A stretch of DNA of 64,000 nt from Sphingobium naphthae. GTDB taxonomy: Bacteria; Pseudomonadota; Alphaproteobacteria; Sphingomonadales; Sphingomonadaceae. Below are positions 58,301 to 64,000 of the stretch, in pieces. The notes under the pieces were generated by a model, which was not told where the DNA came from, did no database searches, and saw nothing but the letters and a program-made list of their open reading frames with translations. Position numbers and translations under genes: made by a program. The first letter of the stretch is position 1, and each line of letters begins with the position of its first letter. The stretch covers positions 1 to 64,000 of the forward strand of contig NZ_JAJGNO010000008.1 of NCBI RefSeq assembly GCF_020782235.1. The letters are read 5' to 3'.

Positions 58301-59006
58301 GGCGGTCGGCAAATGCATAGTCCACCGGCGCGCGATGGGCCTGCTGCTCCGTGGCGGTGGAGGCGGGCAGGACGATCAGCAGCAGGTCGTCGAGATAGGC
58401 GGTCAGATCCTCATAATGGAGGATGCAGTCGCCCTTGACCGAGCGCAGATTGCCGGCCGTCAGCAATTTGGTGAGTTCGCCCCATCCCCGTCGGGTCGCG
58501 GGATAGGCGACGATGTCGGGCGTGCCGTCGGCGAAGACGAGCCGCGCGCCCACGATCAGGCGCAGGTCGCTGCGGCAGGCGGCTTCCTCCGCCGCGTCCA
58601 GTTCGGGCGGCAGGCCCGCCCGCGCCTTCGCCTCCAGCAGGGCGGCGCGCGCCTTTTCCGGCGCCTTCTGGCGCGCGACATGGGCGCGCACCACGCCCGC
58701 CACGCTGTTGCGGTCGGCAATGCCGATGCCGGCGAGGCCGAGCGCCATCGCCCGCGCGACCATGTCGGACGCATGGGACGCGCCGCGCAGGAAGGAGAAG
58801 TTGGTCGCGGCCACCAGTTCGGCGAAGGCGGGCGCGTCCTGCCCGGGCGGAGACGGGGGTTGCGGCGGGGGCGGCGGAGAGGGCGGCGGCGGGGTGGGCG
58901 GCCTCGCGCGGTTCCGCTCCGCATCCAGGGCGCTGCGTTCGCGCTGGTCGATCGATTTGGGCCGGGCCGGATCGGGATAGCCGCGCCTTTTCCTGCCCGC
59001 GCTCAT
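55353..59006 (-). CDS. dnaE2: Error-prone DNA polymerase DnaE2 (ImuC)
   Basis: The 1,217-residue alpha-subunit-like polymerase carries out translesion synthesis with ImuB. It has a PHP domain (VAATNFSFLRGASHASDMVA, GIGIADRNSVAGVVRAH), the catalytic segments DIDVDFEHERREEVMQYIYR and SAANSMVCFLLGVTSVDP, VARPGPIEGDM-type region (VRPGPIEGDMVHPYLRRR) and a C-terminal OB-fold. The N-terminus has an unusual proline-rich stretch (about 36-54, PPTPPPPSPPPPPQPPSPPG) before the PHP domain, which lengthens the protein compared with the usual 1,050-1,150 residues. The start overlaps the imuB stop (ATGA), so it is the third gene of the SOS operon. Confidence 0.96.
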   Translation of the reverse strand: MSAGRKRRGYPDPARPKSIDQRERSALDAERNRARPPTPPPPSPPPPPQPPSPPGQDAPAFAELVAATNFSFLRGASHASDMVARAMALGLAGIGIADRNSVAGVVRAHVARQKAPEKARAALLEAKARAGLPPELDAAEEAACRSDLRLIVGARLVFADGTPDIVAYPATRRGWGELTKLLTAGNLRSVKGDCILHYEDLTAYLDDLLLIVLPASTATEQQAHRAPVDYAFADRPAGESVQHGHLTLVPPSRPADPGALLKRLARLAPGRVWLGAALRRDGRDARRLARFQRLSDRTGVPLLATMDALYASPAERPLQDVLTCIRTGTTITGAGRRLEANAERHLHDPAEMARLFRACPDAVAETTRFLGRVQFSLDQLRYEYPHEPVPEGWTAQQWLEELTLRAAHVRYGPHIPAKVQALLDEEFALIAKQRYAYYFLTVHDIVAFARTKGILCQGRGSAANSMVCFLLGVTSVDPQKHDLLFSRFVSEERNEPPDIDVDFEHERREEVMQYIYRRYGRHRAGIAATVIHYRSRSAIREVAKVLGLSDDVVTRLSSTIWGSYSRDMNERRISEAGFDLDNPQIVRLRQLVGQLLEANFPRHLSQHVGGFVLTQNRLDETVPLHHAAMADRSFIEWDKDDIDALGLMKVDVLALGMLTCIRKAFDLMRAHGLGHHQLEVDLDADDPAVYDMLCRGDSIGVFQVESRAQINMLPRLRPRELYDLTVQVAIVRPGPIEGDMVHPYLRRRAGLEKPEFPSPNPPHNPHELRDLLKQTYGVPLFQEQAMKLAIVAAEFTPSEANQLRRSMATFRQVGGMDRFREKMIGGMVRRGYKRDFAERCYSQIEGFGSYGFPESHALSFARLVYVSAWIKCHQPAVFACALLNSQPMGFYAPAQLVRDARDHGVTIHGIDVNMSLWDNGLEPLLRSRRGDRGEGAGRALALRLGFRQIDGFRESWAAQLTEARAAGGLFTSMEDLARRAGLPARALRLLADADACRSLGQDRRAALWEARRTPSDELPLFAAARQRQGEARELGEEPDARLPAMPLAEQVTTDYAMTRLSLKGHPMQFLRPVFAGEGVLSCAQASAAKNGARVMVAGVVLVRQRPGKGNAIFITIEDETGIANILLWARLFEMQRRPVMASRLMLVEGEIQRSREGVVHLMASRVHDRTAEFDRLSETLRPRIALSRADEFLHPQHPRTGSHPRDVRILPKSRDFH

Positions 59007-60607
59007 GCGAACAGGCCGTGAATATACCAGGCGGGATGGGTCGCTTCCGCGCCATAGAGGCCGTGGCGGAAGATCCAGTAGCGGCGGCCGCGCGCATCCT
59101 CGACGCGATAATAGTCGCGGGTGCGGCCGATGCCGTCGCCCGCGATCGCGCCGTCCTTCGCCCGCCACCATTCGGGCGCGATTCGTTCGGGCCCTTCATA
59201 GCGCGCGACGTCATGCAGCCCCCGGCGCCAGCGGAAGCGGTGGGGCGGGCCGTCGGGCAATTGCGCCATCACCTCGATCGGCTGGGGCGGATCGAACAGG
59301 TGGAGCGGCCGCAGCGGCGGATCGTCGGGCTCCCCGGCCGCGTCCGCGCGCTCCAGCCAGCTTTCGGGCGCGCGCGGTTCGACCGCGGGCAAGGCGAGCT
59401 GCGCCTGTTCGGGCATATGGCTGTCGCGCGGGGCGAGCCGCTGGATGCGCGCGCGCCCGGCGCGGATCGAGAGGCGATCGACCAGGGCGGCGACGCTGTC
59501 CTCCCGCCGCGCCTCGCCCCCTTCCAGCGCCAATTGGGTGGGGGCGAGCTTTTCCGCCTGCGGCACGGTGAGGCGCAGCATGTCGAAGCCGAAGCCCGGG
59601 TCGATCGGGTCGGACAGCGAATCGATCCGTTCGCGCATCAGCCGCAGGATGGCGGGGGCGTCGCGCACCGGCAGGCTGGTTTCCACCCGCAGCGGAAAGG
59701 CCAGCCCGTCGCTGCGGAAGAAGACCGCTTCGAACCGCCGGCCGCCCTCGCCCCGTTCGGCCAGCCGCTCGCCCGCCTGCGCCGCCATCTCCTCCAATAT
59801 CGTGAGCGCATAGGCGGTGCTGCCGATCGGTTCGGCGAAGAGGCGATCGATGCGCACGGCGGCGCGCGGGCGGCGCGGCGCGAGCGGGCGGTGGCCCCGG
59901 CCCAGCAGCGCGTCGAGCGCGTCGATCGCCTCTTCGCCAAAGCGCGCCGCGAGCGTGGCGGCGGGGCGGGACGCCAGATCGCCGACGGTGCGCAGCCCCG
60001 CGCGGCGCAGCGCCACCGCATCGGCCGCGTCCAGCCCCAGCGCCTCAACCGGCAGGCGGCGCACGGCGGCGTCCTCGTCAGGCGCGGGCGGGCCGGGGAA
60101 GCGGGCGAGCGCGTGGGCCGCCTCCGGGCTGGAGGCGATGGCGTGGCGGACGCGCAGCCCGTGCCGTTCCAGCCGGGCCGCCGCATCGGCCGCCAGCGCT
60201 TCGTCCCCGCCCCACAAATGGCCGCAGCCGCTGATGTCGAGCATCAGCCCGGCGGCGCCGTCGGGCGCGGCATTGGGGGTGTAGCGAGCGCAGCCGTCGC
60301 ACAAGCGTTCCAGCCAGTCCTGGTCGGCATGGGGATCGGCGTCGAACACGCGCAGGTCCGGTTCGCACGCGCGCGCGTCGGCCAGCGTCATGCCCGGCGC
60401 CAGGCCGATCGCCAGCGCGTCGGCATCGACGCTGCACAGCCGCATCGCGCCGCGCACCGTTTCCACCACCACGGCCGGCCCATCGCCCGCCGTCCAGAGA
60501 TCAGGCCGCGCGATCCGCAGCCGATCGACCGGCAGAAAGGGGAAGCTCAGCGCCAGATAGCGGCGCATAGGCGTCTGCCCGATCCCGTCCATCGTCATGG
60601 CGTTCAT
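59003..60607 (-). CDS. imuB: Y-family-like protein ImuB
   Basis: The 534-residue protein resembles Y-family polymerases but lacks the catalytic acidic residues, as is known for ImuB, which links DnaE2 to the beta clamp. Visible segments are MRRYLALSFPFLPVDRLRIA near the start, GLMLDISGCGHLWGGDEALA and DAADAVALRRAGLRTVGDLA (helix-hairpin-helix). The ATG at 60607 has GGAG upstream and gives a 13-residue leader before MRRYLALSF; an ATG at 60568 is also possible. It overlaps imuA by about 100 bases and dnaE2 by 4 bases. Confidence 0.93.
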   Translation of the reverse strand: MNAMTMDGIGQTPMRRYLALSFPFLPVDRLRIARPDLWTAGDGPAVVVETVRGAMRLCSVDADALAIGLAPGMTLADARACEPDLRVFDADPHADQDWLERLCDGCARYTPNAAPDGAAGLMLDISGCGHLWGGDEALAADAAARLERHGLRVRHAIASSPEAAHALARFPGPPAPDEDAAVRRLPVEALGLDAADAVALRRAGLRTVGDLASRPAATLAARFGEEAIDALDALLGRGHRPLAPRRPRAAVRIDRLFAEPIGSTAYALTILEEMAAQAGERLAERGEGGRRFEAVFFRSDGLAFPLRVETSLPVRDAPAILRLMRERIDSLSDPIDPGFGFDMLRLTVPQAEKLAPTQLALEGGEARREDSVAALVDRLSIRAGRARIQRLAPRDSHMPEQAQLALPAVEPRAPESWLERADAAGEPDDPPLRPLHLFDPPQPIEVMAQLPDGPPHRFRWRRGLHDVARYEGPERIAPEWWRAKDGAIAGDGIGRTRDYYRVEDARGRRYWIFRHGLYGAEATHPAWYIHGLFA

Positions 60608-61316
60608 CGCCCGCGTCTCCAAAACTGCCTCTATCCCTGTCCCACACCAGCCGCCATGCCTGCCCATCCGACCCGGCGCGGCGGCGCAGCAGGGTGAGGG
60701 CGAAGGCGGCGCGGCCCGGCCCATTGCCCGGCAAGGGCGCGGAGGGCGCGGCCGTCACTCGCCAGCGGGTGTCCGCCGCGCTGGGCGTCGGCGCCCCGCC
60801 GATCCGCAGCAGCAGCGCGGTGACGCCCGATGCTTCGGCCGCCAGCGCCAGCCGGCGACTGGCGGTCAGGTCGAGCAACGGCGCGCGGCCGCGCAATTCC
60901 ATCACCAGCCCGCCCAGCGCCGGGCAGCGCAGCGCGTCGATGCCCGCGCGCAGCAGCATGGCGTCATCGGCCATGGTGCCGATCAGCAGCCGCGCCGGGT
61001 CCAGCCCCAGCGCCGCCAGCCCCGGCCCATAAGGTGCGCCGCCGACCCGCGCCGCCCCCTGGGTGCGCAGCCACAGCAGCGGCGCCTCGCCGCCCGCCAG
61101 CTGCGCCCAGAGCAGCGCCAGCCCGGCGGCCGCGCCTTCCTCCTCCCCCTCGCCGAACAGCTCATGCACGCGGCCGCAGGCCAGCCCGCCGCCTAGCGCG
61201 TCGTCCAGCGGCGCATGGCCGGTGGCGAAGCGGGCGCACGCATCCCGCGCTGGCGCCCGGTCCAGCGAGGCGATATGCCGCTTGAGCGCGGCGAGGCTGG
61301 GAATCGACTCGACCAT
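60501..61316 (-). CDS. imuA: ImuA, RecA-like SOS mutagenesis protein
   Basis: The 271-residue protein has a RecA/SulA-like fold (CARFATGHAPLDDALGGGLA, GRVHELFGEGEEEGAAAGLA) without a standard Walker A motif. ImuA modulates DnaE2/ImuB activity. It is the first gene of the imuA-imuB-dnaE2 operon, with a LexA box 7 bases upstream of its start. The long C-terminal overlap with imuB (about 100 bases) means the last 35 residues (RDRADAYAPLSGAELPLSAG) share DNA with the imuB start. Confidence 0.92.
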   Translation of the reverse strand: MVESIPSLAALKRHIASLDRAPARDACARFATGHAPLDDALGGGLACGRVHELFGEGEEEGAAAGLALLWAQLAGGEAPLLWLRTQGAARVGGAPYGPGLAALGLDPARLLIGTMADDAMLLRAGIDALRCPALGGLVMELRGRAPLLDLTASRRLALAAEASGVTALLLRIGGAPTPSAADTRWRVTAAPSAPLPGNGPGRAAFALTLLRRRAGSDGQAWRLVWDRDRGSFGDAGDERHDDGRDRADAYAPLSGAELPLSAGRSAADRAA

Positions 61317-61322
61317 ATCAAT

Positions 61323-61337
61323 GTTCCTGTTATGTTC
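61323..61337 (-). promoter_or_regulatory. LexA (SOS) box upstream of imuA
   Basis: The plus strand reads GTTC-CTGTTAT-GTTC (minus strand GAAC-ATAACAG-GAAC), an exact GTTC-N7-GTTC match overlapping the imuA ribosome-binding region, 7 bases before the start codon. Confidence 0.9.
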
Positions 61338-61379
61338 TTATCTCTTCCCAGGAACGGCGGGAGTCAAGGACGGCTGTTT

Positions 61380-62267
61380 TCAGGACGCCAGTTTCTTCGC
61401 CAGCGCCGCCTGCGCGCGGGCGGCATAGCGGCGGCAGGCGCCCGGATCCTCGAAGAAATGGGGCGTGCGCGCCCGCGCCAGCCGCGCCAGCCGATCCGCG
61501 TCGCCCGGATCGGGATGGGCGCTGATCAGCATGTCGCACGGCATCGCCTTCACCTTCGCAAAGGTCGCGCGGAAAGCGTCGACGAAGCGCCGGTGCGCCG
61601 GATCGGCAAAGCGCCATCCATCGGCCGCGATCGGATTGAGGCTGGAGGCGAAGACGATGGTCCGGCACGCCTTGCCTTCGCAGGCGGACCAGCTCCAGCT
61701 CATGCTGCCCAGCGTATGGCCGGGCGTCGCATGGGCGGTGACCGCCACCTCGCCCAGGCGGATGACGGCGCCGTCGCGCACCGCACGGACATCGCGCACG
61801 GCGGGAAAAGGATCGAGCCAGGCGGCCTGCGGATCGTCGGGATCGCCGCCGCCCTGGCGCAGCACCGCCGCCGCCGGCGCGCTCGCCACCACCTGCGCGC
61901 CGCTGTCCCGCGCCAGCGCGGCGAGGCCGCCGGCATGGTCATAATGGGGTTCGGTGCTCAGGATCAGCTTCACGTCGCGAATCGAAAAGCCCAGCGCGCG
62001 GATATGCGCCTCTATGTCCGGCACCGCCTGCGGCACCGCGCCGTCGATCAGGATCAGCCCGGCGCGGGTGCGGATCAGCGCGACGCTGAGCCCGCCGAAC
62101 CCGACCAGATAGGTGCCGCCATAAAGGCGCGCGGGCGCCTGGGGCGTCAGCCATTGCCGCGCATGATCGGGCGCGATCGGGCGCAGCAGCGGATCGTCCG
62201 GCGCGGCGGCGCCCGCCAGCAGCATCCCAGCCAGGCTTATGCCCAGCAGCATCGTCTTCCTTGCCAT
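61380..62267 (-). CDS. Subclass B3 metallo-beta-lactamase with Glu at the first zinc position
   Basis: The 295-residue periplasmic protein has a signal peptide (LLGISLAGMLLAGAAAP) and the B3 fold (DGAVPQAVPDIEAHIRALGF). The zinc motif is EPHYDH instead of H-x-H-x-D-H, so the first His (His116 in standard numbering) is replaced by Glu. The other ligands are present: HATPGHTLGSMSW (His196) and ISAHPDPGD (His263). B3 enzymes with Gln (GOB) or Glu at this position are known; SIE-1 from Sphingobium indicum is the Glu example I recall. It is divergent from an AmpR-like regulator, so it is probably inducible by beta-lactams. A related metallohydrolase without beta-lactamase activity cannot be excluded. 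Confidence 0.9.
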   Translation of the reverse strand: MARKTMLLGISLAGMLLAGAAAPDDPLLRPIAPDHARQWLTPQAPARLYGGTYLVGFGGLSVALIRTRAGLILIDGAVPQAVPDIEAHIRALGFSIRDVKLILSTEPHYDHAGGLAALARDSGAQVVASAPAAAVLRQGGGDPDDPQAAWLDPFPAVRDVRAVRDGAVIRLGEVAVTAHATPGHTLGSMSWSWSACEGKACRTIVFASSLNPIAADGWRFADPAHRRFVDAFRATFAKVKAMPCDMLISAHPDPGDADRLARLARARTPHFFEDPGACRRYAARAQAALAKKLAS

Positions 62268-62300
62268 ATCGTCCTGCTCCCTGTGGGTGATGGGCCGATG

Positions 62301-62318
62301 GTGCCGCTCCGGCGGCAC
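62301..62318. promoter_or_regulatory. Inverted repeat in the beta-lactamase/AmpR promoter gap
   Basis: GTGCCG (62301-62306), CTCCGG, CGGCAC (62313-62318) form a perfect 6-6-6 inverted repeat in the 107-bp divergent gap. It may be an operator, though it is GC-rich and LysR-type sites are usually T-N11-A. Confidence 0.4.
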
Positions 62319-62374
62319 GGCGACAAAGCAGCATTTCTCGACAGAGGCATGAGCCTGGCTTATGGATTGCGGCC

Positions 62375-63247
62375 ATGGACCGCGCCCAGTTGCCGCTCAA
62401 CGCCCTGCGCGCCTTCGAAGCGTCCGCCCGCCATCTCAACTTCACCCGCGCGGCGCTGGAATTGTGCGTCAGCCAGGGCGCGGTGAGCCAGCAGGTGGCG
62501 GCGCTGGAGGCGCGGCTGGGCGTCGCCCTGTTCCGCCGCCTGCCGCGCGGGCTGATGCTGACCGACGAGGGACGGGCGCTGCTGCCGGTGATGGCCGACG
62601 CGCTGGACCGGATCGGCGCGACGCTGGACCGGATCGAGGGCGGGCGCCCGCGCGAGGCGCTGACGCTGGGCGTGGTGGGCAGCTTCGCCGATGGCTGGCT
62701 GCTCGACCGGCTGCCCGATTTCGAGCGCGCCTGCCCGCATGTCGACTTGCGCATCCTGCTCAACAACAACCGCGTCGACCTGGCGGGCGAGGGGCTGGAC
62801 CTCGCCATCCGCTTCGGCGAGGGCGCGTGGCACGGCACCCATGCCCAGCCGCTGCTGCGCGCGCCGCTGACGCCGCTCTGCGCGCCCGCGCTCGCCGCCC
62901 GGATCGACACCCCCGCCGCGCTTACCCGGGAAAGGCTGCTGCGATCCTACCGGGCGGAGGAATGGCCGCGCTGGTTCGCCGCCGCGGGCCTGCCCTGCCC
63001 GCCGCTGCGCGGCGTCGTCTTCGACAATTCGGTGCTGATGGCGCGCGCAGCGATGCGCGGCCAGGGTGTGGCGCTGGCCCCGCCCCTGCTCTTCGCCCGG
63101 GCGCTGGCCGCCGGCGACCTGGTCCAGCCCTTTCCCCTGGCGGTGGACATGGGCGGTTATTGGCTGACGCGCCTGATGTCGCGCGCCGACAGCCCCGCCA
63201 TGGCCGACCTGCGCGCCTGGCTGGCGGCCGCGGTTCAGGCGGGATAG
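62375..63247 (+). CDS. ampR: AmpR-like LysR-type regulator of the beta-lactamase
   Basis: The 290-residue LysR regulator follows enterobacterial AmpR closely along its length: LPLNALRAFEASARHLNFTR and AVSQQVAALEARLG in the helix-turn-helix, LPRGLMLTDEGRALLPVM, LNNNRVDLAGEGLDLAIRFG, GAWHGT, LLRSYRAEEW, VVFDNSVLMARAA, GVALAPP, VQPFPLAV and YWLTRLMSRADSPAM. AmpR senses cell-wall fragments and activates a divergent beta-lactamase gene. The divergent metallo-beta-lactamase gene makes the assignment stronger. GcvA-type paralogues have a similar start. Its end overlaps the greB end by 13 bases (tail to tail). Confidence 0.9.
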   Translation: MDRAQLPLNALRAFEASARHLNFTRAALELCVSQGAVSQQVAALEARLGVALFRRLPRGLMLTDEGRALLPVMADALDRIGATLDRIEGGRPREALTLGVVGSFADGWLLDRLPDFERACPHVDLRILLNNNRVDLAGEGLDLAIRFGEGAWHGTHAQPLLRAPLTPLCAPALAARIDTPAALTRERLLRSYRAEEWPRWFAAAGLPCPPLRGVVFDNSVLMARAAMRGQGVALAPPLLFARALAAGDLVQPFPLAVDMGGYWLTRLMSRADSPAMADLRAWLAAAVQAG

Positions 63248-63720
63248 CGGATCGCCATCACCTCATATTCGCGCTCGCCCGCCGGCAGCAGCACGCGGCG
63301 CAGGTCGCCCACCGCCGCGCCGCGCAGGGCGCGGGCGATCGGCGATCCCCAGCCGATGCGGCCGGCATCGACATCGGTTTCGTCATTGCCGACGATGGTG
63401 ACGGTGCGATGATTGTCGTCTTCATCCGCAATGGTGACGGTCGCGCCGAAATAGACGCGGTCCTTGTCGGGTTGCTGGCGCGGGTCGACGACCTTGGCGT
63501 CCTTCATCTTCTTGGACAGGCGCTTCAGTTGCCCGTCAATCTCGCGCATGCGCTTGCGGCCGTAGAGATAGTCGCCATTTTCGCTGCGGTCGCCATTGCC
63601 CGCGGCCCAGCTTACCACCTCGACGATGCGGGGACGCTCGACGCCCAGCAGATGGTCATAGTCGGCGCGCAGCTTCGCGAAGCCTTCGGGGGTGATATAA
63701 TTGGGATAGGGGGTGGCCAT
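63235..63720 (-). CDS. greB: Transcription elongation factor GreB
   Basis: The 161-residue protein has an N-terminal coiled coil (ITPEGFAKLRADYDHLLGVE, GDRSENGDYLYGRKRMREID) that enters the RNA polymerase channel and stimulates transcript cleavage, with the acidic tip D-x-x-ENGDY. A C-terminal FKBP-like domain follows (VYFGATVTIADEDD, GWGSPIARALRGAAVGD). GreB-specific features are the YLYGRKRMREID and RLSKKMKDAKVVDP segments. The ATG at 63720 was chosen over an upstream TTG at 63726. Confidence 0.95.
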   Translation of the reverse strand: MATPYPNYITPEGFAKLRADYDHLLGVERPRIVEVVSWAAGNGDRSENGDYLYGRKRMREIDGQLKRLSKKMKDAKVVDPRQQPDKDRVYFGATVTIADEDDNHRTVTIVGNDETDVDAGRIGWGSPIARALRGAAVGDLRRVLLPAGEREYEVMAIRYPA

Positions 63721-63751
63721 GGCCAACCCGTCCTAGCCGTTCGGATGGAGC

Positions 63752-63778
63752 GGAGTCGAGACAGGAGTCCCGACTCCG
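63752..63778 (-). terminator. Hairpin downstream of the lytic transglycosylase gene
   Basis: GGAGTCG (63752-63758) and CGACTCC (about 63771-63777) form a 7-bp stem around a 12-base loop, followed in the minus direction by GCTCCATCC rather than a T-run. It may be a weak terminator or the remains of a repeat that shares CCGTTCGG with the REP-like elements. Confidence 0.4.
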
Positions 63779-63788
63779 TGTAGAGGCC

Positions 63789-64000
63789 TCAGCCCGGCGT
63801 CTGCTTGCCCAGATAGCGGCTGAGCACCGCGTTGCTGCCGCGGAACTTGGCGCGTTCGGGGTTCATCGCTTCGTAGACGACGGCGTTTTCCAGCACCCGC
63901 TGCACATAATTCTTGGTTTCGTAGATCGGGATTTCCTCGATCCAGCGCAATATGTCGGCGCCCGGCAGGCGCGGGTCGCCATTGGCGCGGATCCATTTGT
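63789..64000 (-). CDS. Soluble lytic murein transglycosylase, C-terminal end (partial)
   Basis: The last 70 residues of the product are visible: WIRANGDPRLPGADILRWIE, then IPIYETKNYVQRVLENAVVY and RYLGKQTPG before the stop at 63789-63791. The E-E-I-P-x-x-E-T-K-N-Y-V-Q-R block is the C-terminal signature of Slt70-type transglycosylases. The rest of the gene is beyond the window. A hairpin at 63752-63778 follows the stop. Confidence 0.9.
   Translation of the reverse strand, partial: KWIRANGDPRLPGADILRWIEEIPIYETKNYVQRVLENAVVYEAMNPERAKFRGSNAVLSRYLGKQTPG

Noticed and set aside
62375..63247. Assignment of the LysR regulator as GcvA
   Set aside because: GcvA shares the N-terminal sequence, but the effector domain follows AmpR (NNRVD, GAWH, SYRAEEW, YWLTRL) and the gene diverges from a beta-lactamase rather than glycine-cleavage genes.

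Overview
The window looks like chromosomal DNA of a sphingomonad (Alphaproteobacteria, Sphingomonadaceae, probably Sphingobium or a close relative). The evidence is the GC-rich core genes, a TonB-dependent receptor, the imuA-imuB-dnaE2 mutagenesis operon, LexA boxes of the alphaproteobacterial GTTC-N7-GTTC type, and a B3 metallo-beta-lactamase with a Glu in place of the first zinc His, as recalled for SIE-1 of Sphingobium indicum. The genus is an inference from gene content only.

The window falls into two parts that meet at a tRNA-Leu(CAG) gene (30281-30367, minus strand). Positions 1 to about 30280 are accessory DNA, interpreted as the right part of a genomic island or integrative element inserted at the 3' end of this tRNA. 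A tRNA-type tyrosine integrase (28892-30115) sits next to the tRNA. The left end of the element, its second att site and any mating-pair or relaxase genes are not visible here. From 30368 onward the DNA is chromosomal backbone.

Island layout from left to right: (a) 1-2756 is metal-resistance debris and cargo, with a MerR remnant, a MerR-type operator/promoter, a truncated CzcA/CusA-type pump, a cation diffusion facilitator and a CBS-pair protein. (b) 2870-13086 is a copper/silver detoxification cluster: a small secreted protein, CusC-like, CusB-like with both a metal-binding N-terminus and a CusF-like tail, CusA with Met573/623/672 conserved, a CusF-like lipoprotein, a DUF411 lipoprotein, a CopA-type P1B ATPase and a small membrane protein. 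(c) 13459-19444, minus strand, encodes ethanol oxidation to acetyl-CoA: a GAF-Fis regulator, acetaldehyde dehydrogenase, zinc alcohol dehydrogenase and a DUF779-acetyl-CoA synthetase fusion. (d) 19917-27231, minus strand, is an element-maintenance operon: Toprim primase, a DarB-like methyltransferase plus Strawberry-notch helicase, and a ParB-like protein. It lies opposite a lytic transglycosylase, and the shared promoter region carries a LexA box. (e) 27370-30115 holds the transglycosylase, an anchored SNase nuclease, small proteins and the integrase.

Chromosomal part: alpha/beta hydrolase, TPR protein and glycine-zipper lipoprotein; thiC behind a TPP riboswitch; a flavodoxin/HxlR regulator pair; prolyl oligopeptidase; a TetR / TonB-dependent receptor / MFS uptake locus; prfC; an aldose epimerase homologue; the translation genes rpmI, rplT, pheS and pheT with a LysE exporter between rplT and pheS; an AsmA protein; rmuC with a LexA box; the SOS mutagenesis operon imuA-imuB-dnaE2 with a LexA box; a B3 beta-lactamase divergent from an AmpR-like regulator; greB; and the end of a soluble lytic transglycosylase. 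Three REP-like inverted repeats lie between genes of this part and none was noticed in the island.
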